Made by a program: the position numbers and the translations under genes. The notes beneath the pieces were generated by a model. The model was given only the letters and a program-made list of their open reading frames with translations. It did not search any database and had not been told where the DNA came from. Positions 17,385 to 27,313 of a DNA stretch of 42,125 nt are shown here, in pieces. Numbering within the stretch: position 1 is the stretch's first letter; every line of letters begins with the position of its first letter. Origin of the DNA: Leptolyngbyaceae cyanobacterium T60_A2020_046 (lineage in GTDB: Bacteria; Cyanobacteriota; Cyanobacteriia; Phormidesmidales; Phormidesmidaceae); the NCBI GenBank assembly GCA_015272155.1, contig JACYME010000101.1, positions 1 through 42,125 of the forward strand. The letters run 5' to 3'.

Positions 17385-17969
17385 ATGGCTCCCCCCCATC
17401 GACAACCGTTAGCACTCCCCCCTGGCTGGCTCGAAATTGGTCGCGTTGTTGGCCCCCAAGGCTTGCGGGGAGAGGTTCGCGTTTATCCAAGCAGTGATTT
17501 TCCAGAACGATTTTTTTTGCCGGGCAGTCGAGGAGTGTTGCGCCCTGGTCAGGCTGAGCCGGAAATGATGACGCTGGTGTCGGGACGGTTCCTCGACAAC
17601 AAGGGGCTCTATCTCATTCAGTTTGAGGAAGTGCGCGATCGCGACCAGGCAGAGACTTTACGTAATGCAGTGCTGGTAGTGGCAGAGGGCGATCGCCTAC
17701 CCACAGAGCCCGATGAGTTCCACGTTGCAGACTTGATTGGCCTGTCGGTACGCATGCAGAGCACGGGCGACGCGATCGGGACAGTGGTTGATGTCTACAC
17801 CGCTGGCAACGACTTGCTTGCAGTCGCACTAGACCCCGTTCCCGAATCTTCTCAGCCGCCGCCCGTGCTGATTCCCTTTGTGCATGAGATCGTGCCCGTG
17901 GTGGATCTCGCGGCAGGGATCATCGAAATCACCCCACCCCAGGGTCTGATTCCCGATCGCAGGAGTTAA
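17385..17969 (+). CDS. rimM: Ribosome maturation factor RimM
   Basis: 194-residue 30S assembly factor that binds ribosomal protein S19 and helps 16S rRNA processing. The N-terminal RimM domain starts LEIGRVVGPQGLRGEVRVYP, followed by LYLIQFEEVRDRDQAE. The PRC-barrel half starts near residue 105 (FHVADLIGLSVRM) and ends VLIPFVHEIVPVVDLAAGII. Complete, and directly downstream of avtA. Confidence 0.94.
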   Translation: MAPPHRQPLALPPGWLEIGRVVGPQGLRGEVRVYPSSDFPERFFLPGSRGVLRPGQAEPEMMTLVSGRFLDNKGLYLIQFEEVRDRDQAETLRNAVLVVAEGDRLPTEPDEFHVADLIGLSVRMQSTGDAIGTVVDVYTAGNDLLAVALDPVPESSQPPPVLIPFVHEIVPVVDLAAGIIEITPPQGLIPDRRS

Positions 17970-18120
17970 TGTCGCTATCGCCAGTGACCTTTGGACAAAA
18001 CCAAGCCATCCCGTCCAAAGCAGTGGACACCCATCGGCTCGCTTAATGTCCTCTTCTCCTCCCCCCTCTCATCCTGACGGGTCAAGAACTTCAGCTCAAC
18101 CTGCAACCCAGCAGCCAGTG

Positions 18121-18591
18121 CTATCGCACCGCCGAGTCTGAGGTGAGCAGTTGTTTGATAAGCATGACACGCACCCGCTGCAAGACCGCATCGTCGGGAA
18201 TCAGGCGTTCTTGATAGCTGCGCTGCCACACCGCACCACCCGGGCAGTTGCGCACCAAGTTGATGCGTTTTGCGGCGGCGGCTTTGTACCCGGCAATGAA
18301 TGAGGAGAGCAGCCTGGGTTTGCCAGAGATGCGAGGGGCGTAGCTCTTTGCCGCAAAGGGTTCTTGAACAGCCACGATACCTTCAAGGCGATCAGGCCGC
18401 AGCACCCATTGGTCGAGTTCAATACCGCGAGAGACTTTTGCCAGAGCCTTCCACTCATCGATCGCGATCGTCCCGATTGGATTGGGCTCTAGCCGCCCTT
18501 CGACAACCGTCCCAAACAGCGCTTCATTGTCATGGGTAAACAGCTTAATGAGATAAAACGCCTTATCTGTCAGCACCGGGGCAGACGGCAT
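18121..18591 (-). CDS. RAYT-like protein with lost HUH motif
   Basis: 156 residues from the ATG at 18591; an in-frame TTG at 18627 would add 12. The layout follows REP-associated tyrosine transposases (Y1_Tnp): AFYLIKLFTHDNEALFGTVV at the start, then IGTIAIDEW, then the segment that normally reads VMPNHFHGI, then KPRLLSSFIAGYKAAAAKRI and AVWQRSYQERLIPDD. Here the HUH position reads RPDRLEGI (about residues 65-72), so both metal-binding histidines are replaced by Arg and Glu. A tyrosine remains at Y126 in WQRSYQER. The frame is intact. It is probably a catalytically dead, retained derivative that may bind DNA; function unknown. Confidence 0.6.
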   Translation of the reverse strand: MPSAPVLTDKAFYLIKLFTHDNEALFGTVVEGRLEPNPIGTIAIDEWKALAKVSRGIELDQWVLRPDRLEGIVAVQEPFAAKSYAPRISGKPRLLSSFIAGYKAAAAKRINLVRNCPGGAVWQRSYQERLIPDDAVLQRVRVMLIKQLLTSDSAVR

Positions 18592-18627
18592 CGGTATCTG
18601 GGTAAGCTCAGAGTGCTGGTGGTTCAA

Positions 18628-19103
18628 GGTACTTTCTCAAAAGGGATGTCAATATCGGCTGCTGGGCTTAGAGTGCCCAATTGAAGAGAAAAGCGTGCGC
18701 ATCAACCGATTGAGTTTGGGGCAGTGGAAAACCGATCATAATGCCAGATTCTGAAAAACGAGAACCCGCACTATCGAGACAGACTTTGAGTTGAAGTGCG
18801 TGCCATAAACCTACTTTCTAAAAACAGCCCGCTTTAGTGACTATTGTTGTACGAACCGCTGGGTAATGCTTGCGTAATTTTCACCAACGCGAGGGTCAAC
18901 CGCTTACGGTTTAAGCCAAGTAGGTTCACCGATGAATGCTGAACGTTTGCAATGGGGATTGCATGGCATGGATTGCATCGGACTAAGGGCGCGATCGCGC
19001 CTCCCATATCATGCGATCAATCGCGATCGCGAGTCTTCGCGACGCCCTATCGGGGAGAGAAATTCTGCCTATCCGACAAAAACATCCGCTTGGGGCATGA
19101 AGC
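18628..19103. other. Gene-poor region with an inverted repeat
   Basis: Nearly 1 kb without an intact gene separates the RAYT-like gene from ppk1. AACCTACTT (18808-18816) and AAGTAGGTT (18918-18926) are a perfect 9-bp inverted repeat 119 nt end to end, with a small internal hairpin AACCG-CTTA-CGGTT just before the second arm. Several HIP1 sites cluster at 18990-19035. It could be a remnant of a small mobile repeat tied to the RAYT relative, but I see only one copy. Confidence 0.3.
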
Positions 19104-19229
19104 TCAACCGTCTCGCAGGCTGGAATCCTGGGCCAATAAGGCGAAATAGGCATCGAACCCCGCCTGCTGGAAGTGGACGCCATCTTTAGGGAAAGGGTCG
19201 GGCGAGACGAGCCCAGACGGGTAGCTCCT
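19104..19229 (-). pseudogene. C-terminal fragment of an SGNH/GDSL-like hydrolase
   Basis: An open frame of 41 codons ends in TGA at 19104 and is cut off upstream by an in-frame TGA at 19230. Its translation contains SPDPFPKDGVHFQQAGFDAY, which looks like the C-terminal catalytic Asp-x-x-His block of SGNH hydrolases (DGVHxxxxGxxxY). No start codon or upstream domain in frame is found. I read it as the tail of a decayed gene. The assignment rests on this one block. Confidence 0.4.
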
Positions 19230-19612
19230 TCACAACTCAGAGCGGAAAGAGGAAACCGTAAATTTACGGGAGCTTGCTGTGAAGATCTCACTAAACTTGC
19301 CGAATTTTCTCGGATACTTTGCGAAGATTTCCGGGAAGCAACGATGAGAATCAAGACAGAACGACGTACAACCGCAACATACCGGAGAAAACACTTCAAT
19401 CCTGACGAAAGGGGAGGCTCACATCAATTTTTCTTTTGAGGAAAGGTGCCTGAGATGAGGTCGCAAATAATCTTTGATTGCCGCTCCAAACATTCATGCG
19501 ATCGCGAATCTCCTCTGAAACTTAATTAAAAATTAAGAATATAGCCGCCAACCTCAATTCACCTGGCAAAGAGCATCCTCATGGTTTGCGGTAAAGGGCC
19601 AACGATCGCAAG
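19230..19612. other. Non-coding or decayed stretch before ppk1
   Basis: No intact gene. A self-complementary CCGTAAATTTACGG lies at about 19256-19269, flanked by AGCTCC...GGAGCT and TTCACA...TGTGAA pairs in interleaved order. Upstream parts of the broken hydrolase may lie here in other frames, but I could not follow them. Confidence 0.3.
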
Positions 19613-21760
19613 CTAAGCCAAGTCTTCGATGGTGATGCCGTGATCCCGCTGTCGCGCGCGTTCCATCAAAATTTGATGGGTGCTGCGTTCAGCCTCATCA
19701 GAACCGGGTTGTCGCTGGGTGTAGGTGCCGTCTGGGTTGAGATCCCATGCCTGCCGGTTGTCAGTCAGCATGATGTCAAGCTGAGCCTTGAGTTCCGCCA
19801 TCAGAGCAGGCACCTCGATGGGCGCAACGGCCTCTACCCGACGATCTAGGTTACGGGGCATCCAGTCGGCGCTGCCGATGTAGATCTCTTCGCTGCCATC
19901 GTTGCCAAAGTAGAAGATGCGCGCATGTTCGAGATAGCGCCCGATGACGCTAACAACACGAATGCGATCGCTGACTCCTGGGATTCCCGGCTTGAGGCAA
20001 CAAATACCGCGAATAATCAAATCAACCTCAACGCCAGCCTGCGAGGCGTCGTAGAGCAGACGAATCATGGATGGATCGACGAGGGAGTTCATCTTGGCAA
20101 TGATGCGCCCCGTGCGACCCTGCTTGGCGTGCTCAATCTCTCGCTGGATTAGGGCAACCATACGCTTTCGCAGAGTCAGAGGGGCAACAAGCAGCTTGCG
20201 GTAGGCAGTCTGGCGGGAATAGCCAGTCAGAAAATTAAAGAGATCGGTCAGGTCTGCACCAAGCTCTTCACGGCAACTGAGTAAGCCCAGATCGGTATAT
20301 AGCTTGGAGGTCTTGGGATTGTAGTTCCCCGTACCAATGTGGACATAGCGCCGAATGCGATCGCCCTCTTGGCGGACAATCAGCGTAGTTTTCGTGTGGG
20401 TTTTGAGGCCAACGAGGCCATACACCACATGCACCCCAGCGTCTTCTAACTTTCGCGCCCAAATAATATTGTTCTTTTCGTCAAATCGGGCCTTGAGTTC
20501 CACCAAAGCCACAACCTGCTTATTATTTTCAGCAGCGGCGATCAGCGCCTTCACAATGGGAGAGTCACCCGAGGTGCGATAGAGCGTCATCTTGATGGTG
20601 AGAACCTGGGGATCCTCTGCGGCCTGGGTAATAAAGGTCTGCACCGAGGACGAAAACGACTCGTAGGGATGGTGGAGCAGCACGTCGCCCTGGCGAATCA
20701 CTGTAAAGATATCGACTTCTTCGCGTTCGACGGGTTTGAGTCGGGGGTTCACCAGCGGTGTCCAGGGCTCGTCTTTCAACTCAGGCAGGGGCATCCCCAT
20801 AAAAAAGAAGAGATCCTTGAGGTTAAGAAGACCGTTAAGCTGATAAATGTCTTCGTCGGCGACCTTGAGTTCTTGGGTAAGCCCCTGGAGGAGATCTTCT
20901 GGAATCCCGGCCTGCACCTCTAGGCGACACACAGAACCTTCGAGCCGCCGTTTGCTGATCTCCTCTTCGATCGCCAGTAGCAGATCGTCTGCTTCGTCCT
21001 CACGCACCGGAAAATCGGCATCGCGGGTAATGCGAAATAGATAGTTGCCCTGGATAGTCATCCCCGGAAACAAATAGTCCAGGTGATGGGCGATGACAGA
21101 TTCTAACGAAACGCCAACCCATAGACGCCGCTGGCCGTCGTAGGTACTGAGGTCTTCGGGCAGATCCACAAAGCGGGGCAGATTATTGGGGACTTTGACG
21201 CGCGCAAACTTCTGAATCCCTGTTTCGGGATCGGTGACGATGACCGCGAGATTGAGGCTCAGGTTCGACAAACGCGGAAACGGATGGGCGGGGTCAACGC
21301 TCAGGGGCGTAAGCACCGGGAAAATTTGCGATTCAAAGTAGGTTTGGAGGTAGTGCTGTTGCTGGCTATCGAGATCGGCATAGTCCAACAAAAAGACGTC
21401 GTGCGCTTGCAAGGCAGGACGCAGTTCGGCTTCAAAGAGGTGCTGCTGCTGCTGCAATCGGGGGCGGAGATGGCGACGAATGGCATCAACTTGGGCCTCA
21501 GGGCTGAGGCCGTCGGCGGTTTTCGACTGCACACCAGCCCGAACCTGCTCCATTAGGCCAGAGACGCGCACCATAAAAAACTCGTCAAGGTTAGCGCTGA
21601 AAATGGCGATAAATTTTAGCCGCTCGAGCAAGGGGGTGCGTGGGTCAAGGGCTTCGTGGAGGACGCGATCATTGAAGGCGAGCCAGCTTAATTCTCGATT
21701 GAAGTAGTACTTAGGATCGCTAAAGTTGATCGTCGGACTCAGGTTTGCAGCTTGGGTCAT
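19613..21760 (-). CDS. ppk1: Polyphosphate kinase 1
   Basis: 715-residue enzyme that polymerises ATP gamma-phosphate into polyphosphate. It has the N domain (NRELSWLAFNDRVLHEA), a head domain, and two PLD-like C domains. The phosphohistidine candidate is H474 in YVHIGTGNYNPKTSKLYTD. The second block, GNDGSEEIYIGSADWMPRNL with the following Arg pair, is intact. Length is normal. It is a single gene divergent from atpB across 418 bp. No terminator or Pho box is obvious. Confidence 0.96.
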   Translation of the reverse strand: MTQAANLSPTINFSDPKYYFNRELSWLAFNDRVLHEALDPRTPLLERLKFIAIFSANLDEFFMVRVSGLMEQVRAGVQSKTADGLSPEAQVDAIRRHLRPRLQQQQHLFEAELRPALQAHDVFLLDYADLDSQQQHYLQTYFESQIFPVLTPLSVDPAHPFPRLSNLSLNLAVIVTDPETGIQKFARVKVPNNLPRFVDLPEDLSTYDGQRRLWVGVSLESVIAHHLDYLFPGMTIQGNYLFRITRDADFPVREDEADDLLLAIEEEISKRRLEGSVCRLEVQAGIPEDLLQGLTQELKVADEDIYQLNGLLNLKDLFFFMGMPLPELKDEPWTPLVNPRLKPVEREEVDIFTVIRQGDVLLHHPYESFSSSVQTFITQAAEDPQVLTIKMTLYRTSGDSPIVKALIAAAENNKQVVALVELKARFDEKNNIIWARKLEDAGVHVVYGLVGLKTHTKTTLIVRQEGDRIRRYVHIGTGNYNPKTSKLYTDLGLLSCREELGADLTDLFNFLTGYSRQTAYRKLLVAPLTLRKRMVALIQREIEHAKQGRTGRIIAKMNSLVDPSMIRLLYDASQAGVEVDLIIRGICCLKPGIPGVSDRIRVVSVIGRYLEHARIFYFGNDGSEEIYIGSADWMPRNLDRRVEAVAPIEVPALMAELKAQLDIMLTDNRQAWDLNPDGTYTQRQPGSDEAERSTHQILMERARQRDHGITIEDLA

Positions 21761-23633
<1,873 letters not shown>

Positions 23634-23638
23634 AGCAC

Positions 23639-23674
23639 CCGCGATCGCGAACCTCTAAAAGTTCGCGATCGCGG
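23639..23674 (+). repeat. HIP1-containing perfect hairpin between atpB and atpE
   Basis: CCGCGATCGCGAAC (23639-23652) and GTTCGCGATCGCGG (23661-23674) are perfect inverted complements, 14 bp, around the 8-nt loop CTCTAAAA. Each arm holds one HIP1 octamer. It starts 6 bp after the atpB stop and ends 37 bp before the atpE ATG. The downstream GTTTGCTG has no long T-run, so it looks more like an RNA-stability or partial-attenuation hairpin than a full terminator. Confidence 0.7.
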
Positions 23675-23711
23675 TTTGCTGTCTGTTCACCCCAACTCGG
23701 TTTCACTGAAT

Positions 23712-24134
23712 ATGTCTTTAACAGTTCGTGTGATTGCCCCAGACAAAACCGTTTGGGATGCAACTGCTGAAGAAGTGATTTTGCCCAGCACCACAGGGCA
23801 ACTCGGTGTCTTGAGTGGTCACGCACCATTGCTGACTGCCCTGGATATCGGGGTAATGCAGATTCGTCCTGAAAAAGAGTGGTTAGCGATCGCGCTGATG
23901 GGTGGTTTTGCCGAAGTCGAAAATGACGAAGTGACCATCTTGGTCAACGGTGCTGAGCGCGGTGATGCAATTAACGTTGACGAGGCTCGTGGCGAGTTTG
24001 AGTCGGCCCAAGCCAAGCTGGACGCAACATCAACAGACGATCGCCAAGCAATGCTACAAGCTCGGCAAACCTTTCGACGGGCACGGGCACGGCTTCAAGC
24101 TGCAGGCGGCCTAGCGGCCTCTGCCTTAGTCTAA
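23712..24134 (+). CDS. atpE: F1 ATP synthase epsilon subunit
   Basis: 140-residue central-stalk subunit (atpC in E. coli naming) that couples rotation and inhibits ATP hydrolysis. The N-terminal beta-sandwich starts [20 protein letters not shown] and contains [24 protein letters not shown]; the C-terminal half is the helical hairpin ([12 protein letters not shown]). The ATG at 23712 matches the family; an in-frame TTG 36 bp upstream lies in the intergenic hairpin region. A strong terminator follows. Confidence 0.96.
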   Translation: MSLTVRVIAPDKTVWDATAEEVILPSTTGQLGVLSGHAPLLTALDIGVMQIRPEKEWLAIALMGGFAEVENDEVTILVNGAERGDAINVDEARGEFESAQAKLDATSTDDRQAMLQARQTFRRARARLQAAGGLAASALV

Positions 24135-24260
24135 GTTGTTTCTGACCTAGGTGGATGGGTTGGGAAGCGTAATCGCGATCGCGGCTACAGTCCTTTCTCA
24201 ACGCCACATACTCGGTCAATCATTTAGATTTCATCCTCAGTAGGAATAACAGGAATAAAA

Positions 24261-24288
24261 AAGGACGGTAGGTTGCCGTCCTTTTTTT
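24261..24288 (+). terminator. Intrinsic terminator of the atpB-atpE operon
   Basis: AAGGACGG (24261-24268) pairs with CCGTCCTT (24276-24283), with a 7-nt loop and a run of seven Ts to 24288. A classical rho-independent terminator; the A-run on the other side could also serve the convergent PSRP-3 gene. Confidence 0.9.
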
Positions 24289-24341
24289 ATTGGTTTATTT
24301 TGTAAGCTGAACGTTGCCAACCCATCCCGGACTCGTGCAGA

Positions 24342-24686
24342 TCACGAACTACCGGTAAACGCCACCTTCGGAAAGCGAGCTTGGGCTTCGTTCATTGACT
24401 TGCCTTTGCCTTCTTCTTGCCAGTAGTTAATGATTTCCGTTGCTTGGTTTAGCAATGCAACGCGCTCTTCTTCAGAAATCCAGCTCTTGCCTTCGAGCTC
24501 GGTTTTCATCTGTTCCCACGCATCATTGCGTGGCCAGAAAAAGTAAGACGTCAACGGGCTAGTTCCTTTGCCCACAACCTGGTCTACCGCCAGCGCGACA
24601 TCCTTCTCTAACCAGAGAACCTTGAGTATAAATCTTGCCTCTGAGCCTTCCACCACGACCCTCGTTTTGTTGCTACAGTCCTCCAT
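24342..24686 (-). CDS. ycf65: 30S ribosomal protein PSRP-3 (Ycf65-like)
   Basis: 114-residue small-subunit ribosomal protein found in cyanobacteria and plastids. The family core is nearly complete: [53 protein letters not shown]. The ATG at 24686 adds about 14 non-conserved residues before the core, so an internal GTG is also possible. A 20-bp palindrome lies one base upstream of this ATG. Convergent with atpE. Confidence 0.93.
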   Translation of the reverse strand: MEDCSNKTRVVVEGSEARFILKVLWLEKDVALAVDQVVGKGTSPLTSYFFWPRNDAWEQMKTELEGKSWISEEERVALLNQATEIINYWQEEGKGKSMNEAQARFPKVAFTGSS

Positions 24687-24687
24687 A

Positions 24688-24707
24688 ATATCGCAATTTT
24701 GCGATAT
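24688..24707 (-). promoter_or_regulatory. Palindrome touching the PSRP-3 start codon
   Basis: ATATCGCAA (24688-24696) and TTGCGATAT (24699-24707) are perfect 9-bp arms separated by 2 bp. The arm ends one base before the ATG, where a Shine-Dalgarno would normally be. It could be an mRNA hairpin that controls translation or a DNA operator. Confidence 0.45.
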
Positions 24708-24801
24708 GTAAAAGTCGCAGCTGAGCCGTCAAGCAGGGTCGGGGCTTTCAGCTATCCGCTTCGTGTCTCACGCTTGATGGAGGGGATGAGCAAGAGGTAT
24801 C

Positions 24802-24817
24802 ACGCTAGCACTAGCGT
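24802..24817. repeat. Short perfect palindrome upstream of the HAD gene
   Basis: ACGCTAG-CA-CTAGCGT, 7-bp arms, 73 bp before the HAD hydrolase GTG start, in the divergent space between it and PSRP-3. It could be an operator. Nothing else supports a role. Confidence 0.25.
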
Positions 24818-24889
24818 CCGAGGCCGCGACCGTATTGGAGAGAACCATGTAAGCTGAAACGAAGCATTGAATCAATCGGGAGATGGCGA

Positions 24890-25690
24890 GTGAATTGGCA
24901 GGCGATCGCAGTCTTTGATATTGATGGCGTCATCCGAGACGTCAGTGGTTCCTATCGGCGGGCATTGGCGGATACCGTTGAGCACTTTACCCAGGGAGCC
25001 TATCGCCCCACCCCAGCAGATATTGATCGCCTGAAGGGGGAAGGGCTGTGGAATAACGACTGGGAAGCGTCTCACGAGCTGATTTTGCGACACTTTGAAG
25101 TCCAGGGGCAGGTGCGATCGCAGGTTTCCATAGGCTTCGACGAAATCGTGGATTTCTTTCAGCGACGTTATCGAGGCCAAAATCTAGACGATCCCAGCCA
25201 GTGGACGGGCTATATCGCCCAAGAGCCGATTTTGGTGACAGCAGACTACTTTGATCAGCTTGCTGCTGCGGCCATTGGCTGGGGATTTTTTAGTGGTGCA
25301 ACCCGAGGGTCAGCGCGCTATGTCCTTGAACACCGCATTGGTCTGCAAAATCCGCCCCTAGTGGCCATGGAAGATGCGCCAGGGAAACCCGACCCGAGTG
25401 GGCTGTTTGCGTTGCTCACACAACTGGCTGCGCCAACGGTGCCCCCTGTGATTTACGTTGGCGATACGGTGGCAGATATGCACACCATCCAGCGAGCGCG
25501 GCAGCATCAGCCCGAGGGCCGCTGGTGGGCGGTAGGGGTGCTGCCTCCCCACGTTGCCGCCAGTGACGAGGGCTATGTGGCGGACTATCGCGATCGCCTC
25601 CTAGCAGCGGGCGCAGCGATTGTGCTGACCGCTGTAACCGACCTCACACCAGAACACATTCTGGCGCTGACTCAAACGGATGCAGGATAG
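24890..25690 (+). CDS. HAD-superfamily hydrolase (TIGR01548-like)
   Basis: 266-residue soluble phosphatase-like protein. HAD motif I is VFDIDGVIRD (DxD at about residues 9-11), motif II is in GFFSGATRGSARY, motif III lysine is in EDAPGKPDPSGL, and motif IV is VIYVGDTVADMHT. It resembles the cyanobacterial subfamily annotated TIGR01548, substrate unknown. The start is GTG with GGGAGA six bases upstream; a nearer ATG is out of frame. Convergent with the methyltransferase gene, 9 bp apart. Confidence 0.87.
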   Translation: MNWQAIAVFDIDGVIRDVSGSYRRALADTVEHFTQGAYRPTPADIDRLKGEGLWNNDWEASHELILRHFEVQGQVRSQVSIGFDEIVDFFQRRYRGQNLDDPSQWTGYIAQEPILVTADYFDQLAAAAIGWGFFSGATRGSARYVLEHRIGLQNPPLVAMEDAPGKPDPSGLFALLTQLAAPTVPPVIYVGDTVADMHTIQRARQHQPEGRWWAVGVLPPHVAASDEGYVADYRDRLLAAGAAIVLTAVTDLTPEHILALTQTDAG

Positions 25691-25699
25691 GCCAGCGTT

Positions 25700-27007
25700 T
25701 CAGACAAAATGCTGGGTTTTTCGAGGGGAGCCGCTCCATTCCAGCACAACGACCTGTTCTTGCAGTTGAGCTCCGGTGAGAGTGGCAACTCGTCTCCGAA
25801 AGGGAACGATCTCGCGTACTTCGTAGCCGACTTCCTCTGCGATATCTGCCAGGAGCGTACCCGTGCGTACCATAACTTGAAAAAAAGACGCCTGATCCCC
25901 CACCACATAGGCTAGTTTGGCACCGGGCTTGAGCGCAGGGCGAAGATCCGTGAGGTGGCGCTTCATGCCGCCGAAGTAGAGCGTGATAACGCGATGATAG
26001 AGGCGCTCAAAGCCGGATGTTTTTTGGAGGGCAATCCGCTTGGCCTCGATTTCTGCGGCGATATTGGCGATCGCGCTATGTTCAGCCAAGAGGCGATCGT
26101 CATCGTCCACCTTATACACATTGCGCGTGTTGGAGCGGATCAGCCGTTGCTTGAAGGTGCGCAGATCGTCCTTATTTTTCAAAAACCCAAGCAGCACAGA
26201 CTCCAGGCGCGTCGTGCGTGTGTAGTCCTTTTCATTGGGGTAGGGGGGCGAAGTAATAATGGCATCAATGGACTGGGGTTCCAATAAATCAGTCAAGGCT
26301 CGCGCATCGGCACAGTGACAACAACTTGGTATAGCAGAATGGGGCGCAACGATCGCCAGATCATCGGCCATTTGGGCCACCTTGGCGGCCCAGGTTTTGA
26401 AGACCACTACATCTTCACGCTTGTTGCGCCGAATCCCCACCTCAGGGCCAAACTTGAGGTTGCTGGCATCATTCACAGCAACATAGGCTAACGCCAGTTC
26501 CAGGATGTCGCGCGCTGGGCTTGGGGATTCGGCGGCGATCGCTTCCGCCAATACCAAACATTTGTGCAGGGGCGCGGGGGCGATGGAATTCTTCAGCACG
26601 ATCGCCGTTTGCTCAGGGCTAAACCGCAGAAAGGGCGGACGATCAACCCGGGCGTTGGCGCGGTTCAGGACGCGATCGCAAAGCATCCGCAACGCATCGG
26701 GTTGAATGCTCCAGTGGGTTTTGGTGCGCGACGCAAAGTGAGCCATGGGCACGGCCTCAATCCCCACGGAGGCGATCCCTACCTTTTTGGCCTCAACAAG
26801 CGTGGTGCCCGTGCCGCAAAACGGGTCTAAAATCACCGATTCTGGCCCCAGATCAAAGCGCTGCATGTAGTGGCGTACCAGATGCGGCGGATAGGACAGC
26901 ACAAAGCGATACCAGTCGTGGATGGCGCGATCGCGGTGATGAAGTTTGTTATTCCTAAGGTCGTCGGGGGCAAGCCCCCCCTCAGGATCCGTCGGCAGAG
27001 AGGTCAT
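25700..27007 (-). CDS. Solitary DNA methyltransferase, probably N4-cytosine type
   Basis: 435 residues from the ATG at 27007; an in-frame GTG at 27067 would add 20. The SAM-binding motif I is ILDPFCGTGTTLVEAKKVG (about 59-77) and the catalytic motif IV is ITSPPYPNEKDYTR (about 251-264). SPPY is usual for N4-cytosine enzymes. No restriction endonuclease or specificity subunit is adjacent, so it looks like an orphan housekeeping methylase. Cyanobacteria carry a widespread orphan N4C enzyme for GGCC (sll0729 in Synechocystis PCC 6803); this may be its orthologue, but I cannot confirm the target. Confidence 0.85.
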   Translation of the reverse strand: MTSLPTDPEGGLAPDDLRNNKLHHRDRAIHDWYRFVLSYPPHLVRHYMQRFDLGPESVILDPFCGTGTTLVEAKKVGIASVGIEAVPMAHFASRTKTHWSIQPDALRMLCDRVLNRANARVDRPPFLRFSPEQTAIVLKNSIAPAPLHKCLVLAEAIAAESPSPARDILELALAYVAVNDASNLKFGPEVGIRRNKREDVVVFKTWAAKVAQMADDLAIVAPHSAIPSCCHCADARALTDLLEPQSIDAIITSPPYPNEKDYTRTTRLESVLLGFLKNKDDLRTFKQRLIRSNTRNVYKVDDDDRLLAEHSAIANIAAEIEAKRIALQKTSGFERLYHRVITLYFGGMKRHLTDLRPALKPGAKLAYVVGDQASFFQVMVRTGTLLADIAEEVGYEVREIVPFRRRVATLTGAQLQEQVVVLEWSGSPRKTQHFV

Positions 27008-27313
27008 AGTCAGCGGAGGTGGACAAACTACGCAATCTCCAGACTTATTCAAGCCTGACACAACCACTCTGAATCTGGCAGTCCATGAACTGAACCCCCT
27101 GCCCGCCCGAGAATTTTCGCCTGCTCTAGGCTTGGGAGATTCTTCAACTTGCCGTCGTCAAGTGCGCGAAGCGATAACTCGTCTGGCTGCGCTTGCCCCA
27201 TTGAGCTTTCCCACTATACCCCGTCTCCGCCCGGCCTCTCGGGCGATCGCGCTGGCTCCCAGGATTCGGTTGCGAGGGCGATCCAGGGCGCGATCGCCGC
27301 CAGTCCCAAACCG

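Noticed and set aside
18932-19439. Plus- and minus-strand frames of 65-138 codons in the RAYT-ppk1 gap
   Set aside because: Arg/Ser-rich translations from GC-rich HIP1 clusters with no domain; the hydrolase-like fragment is in another frame.
19370-19440. Single stretch resembling the end of a cyanobacterial CRISPR repeat
   Set aside because: Only one partial copy, no spacing pattern, and no cas gene anywhere in the window.
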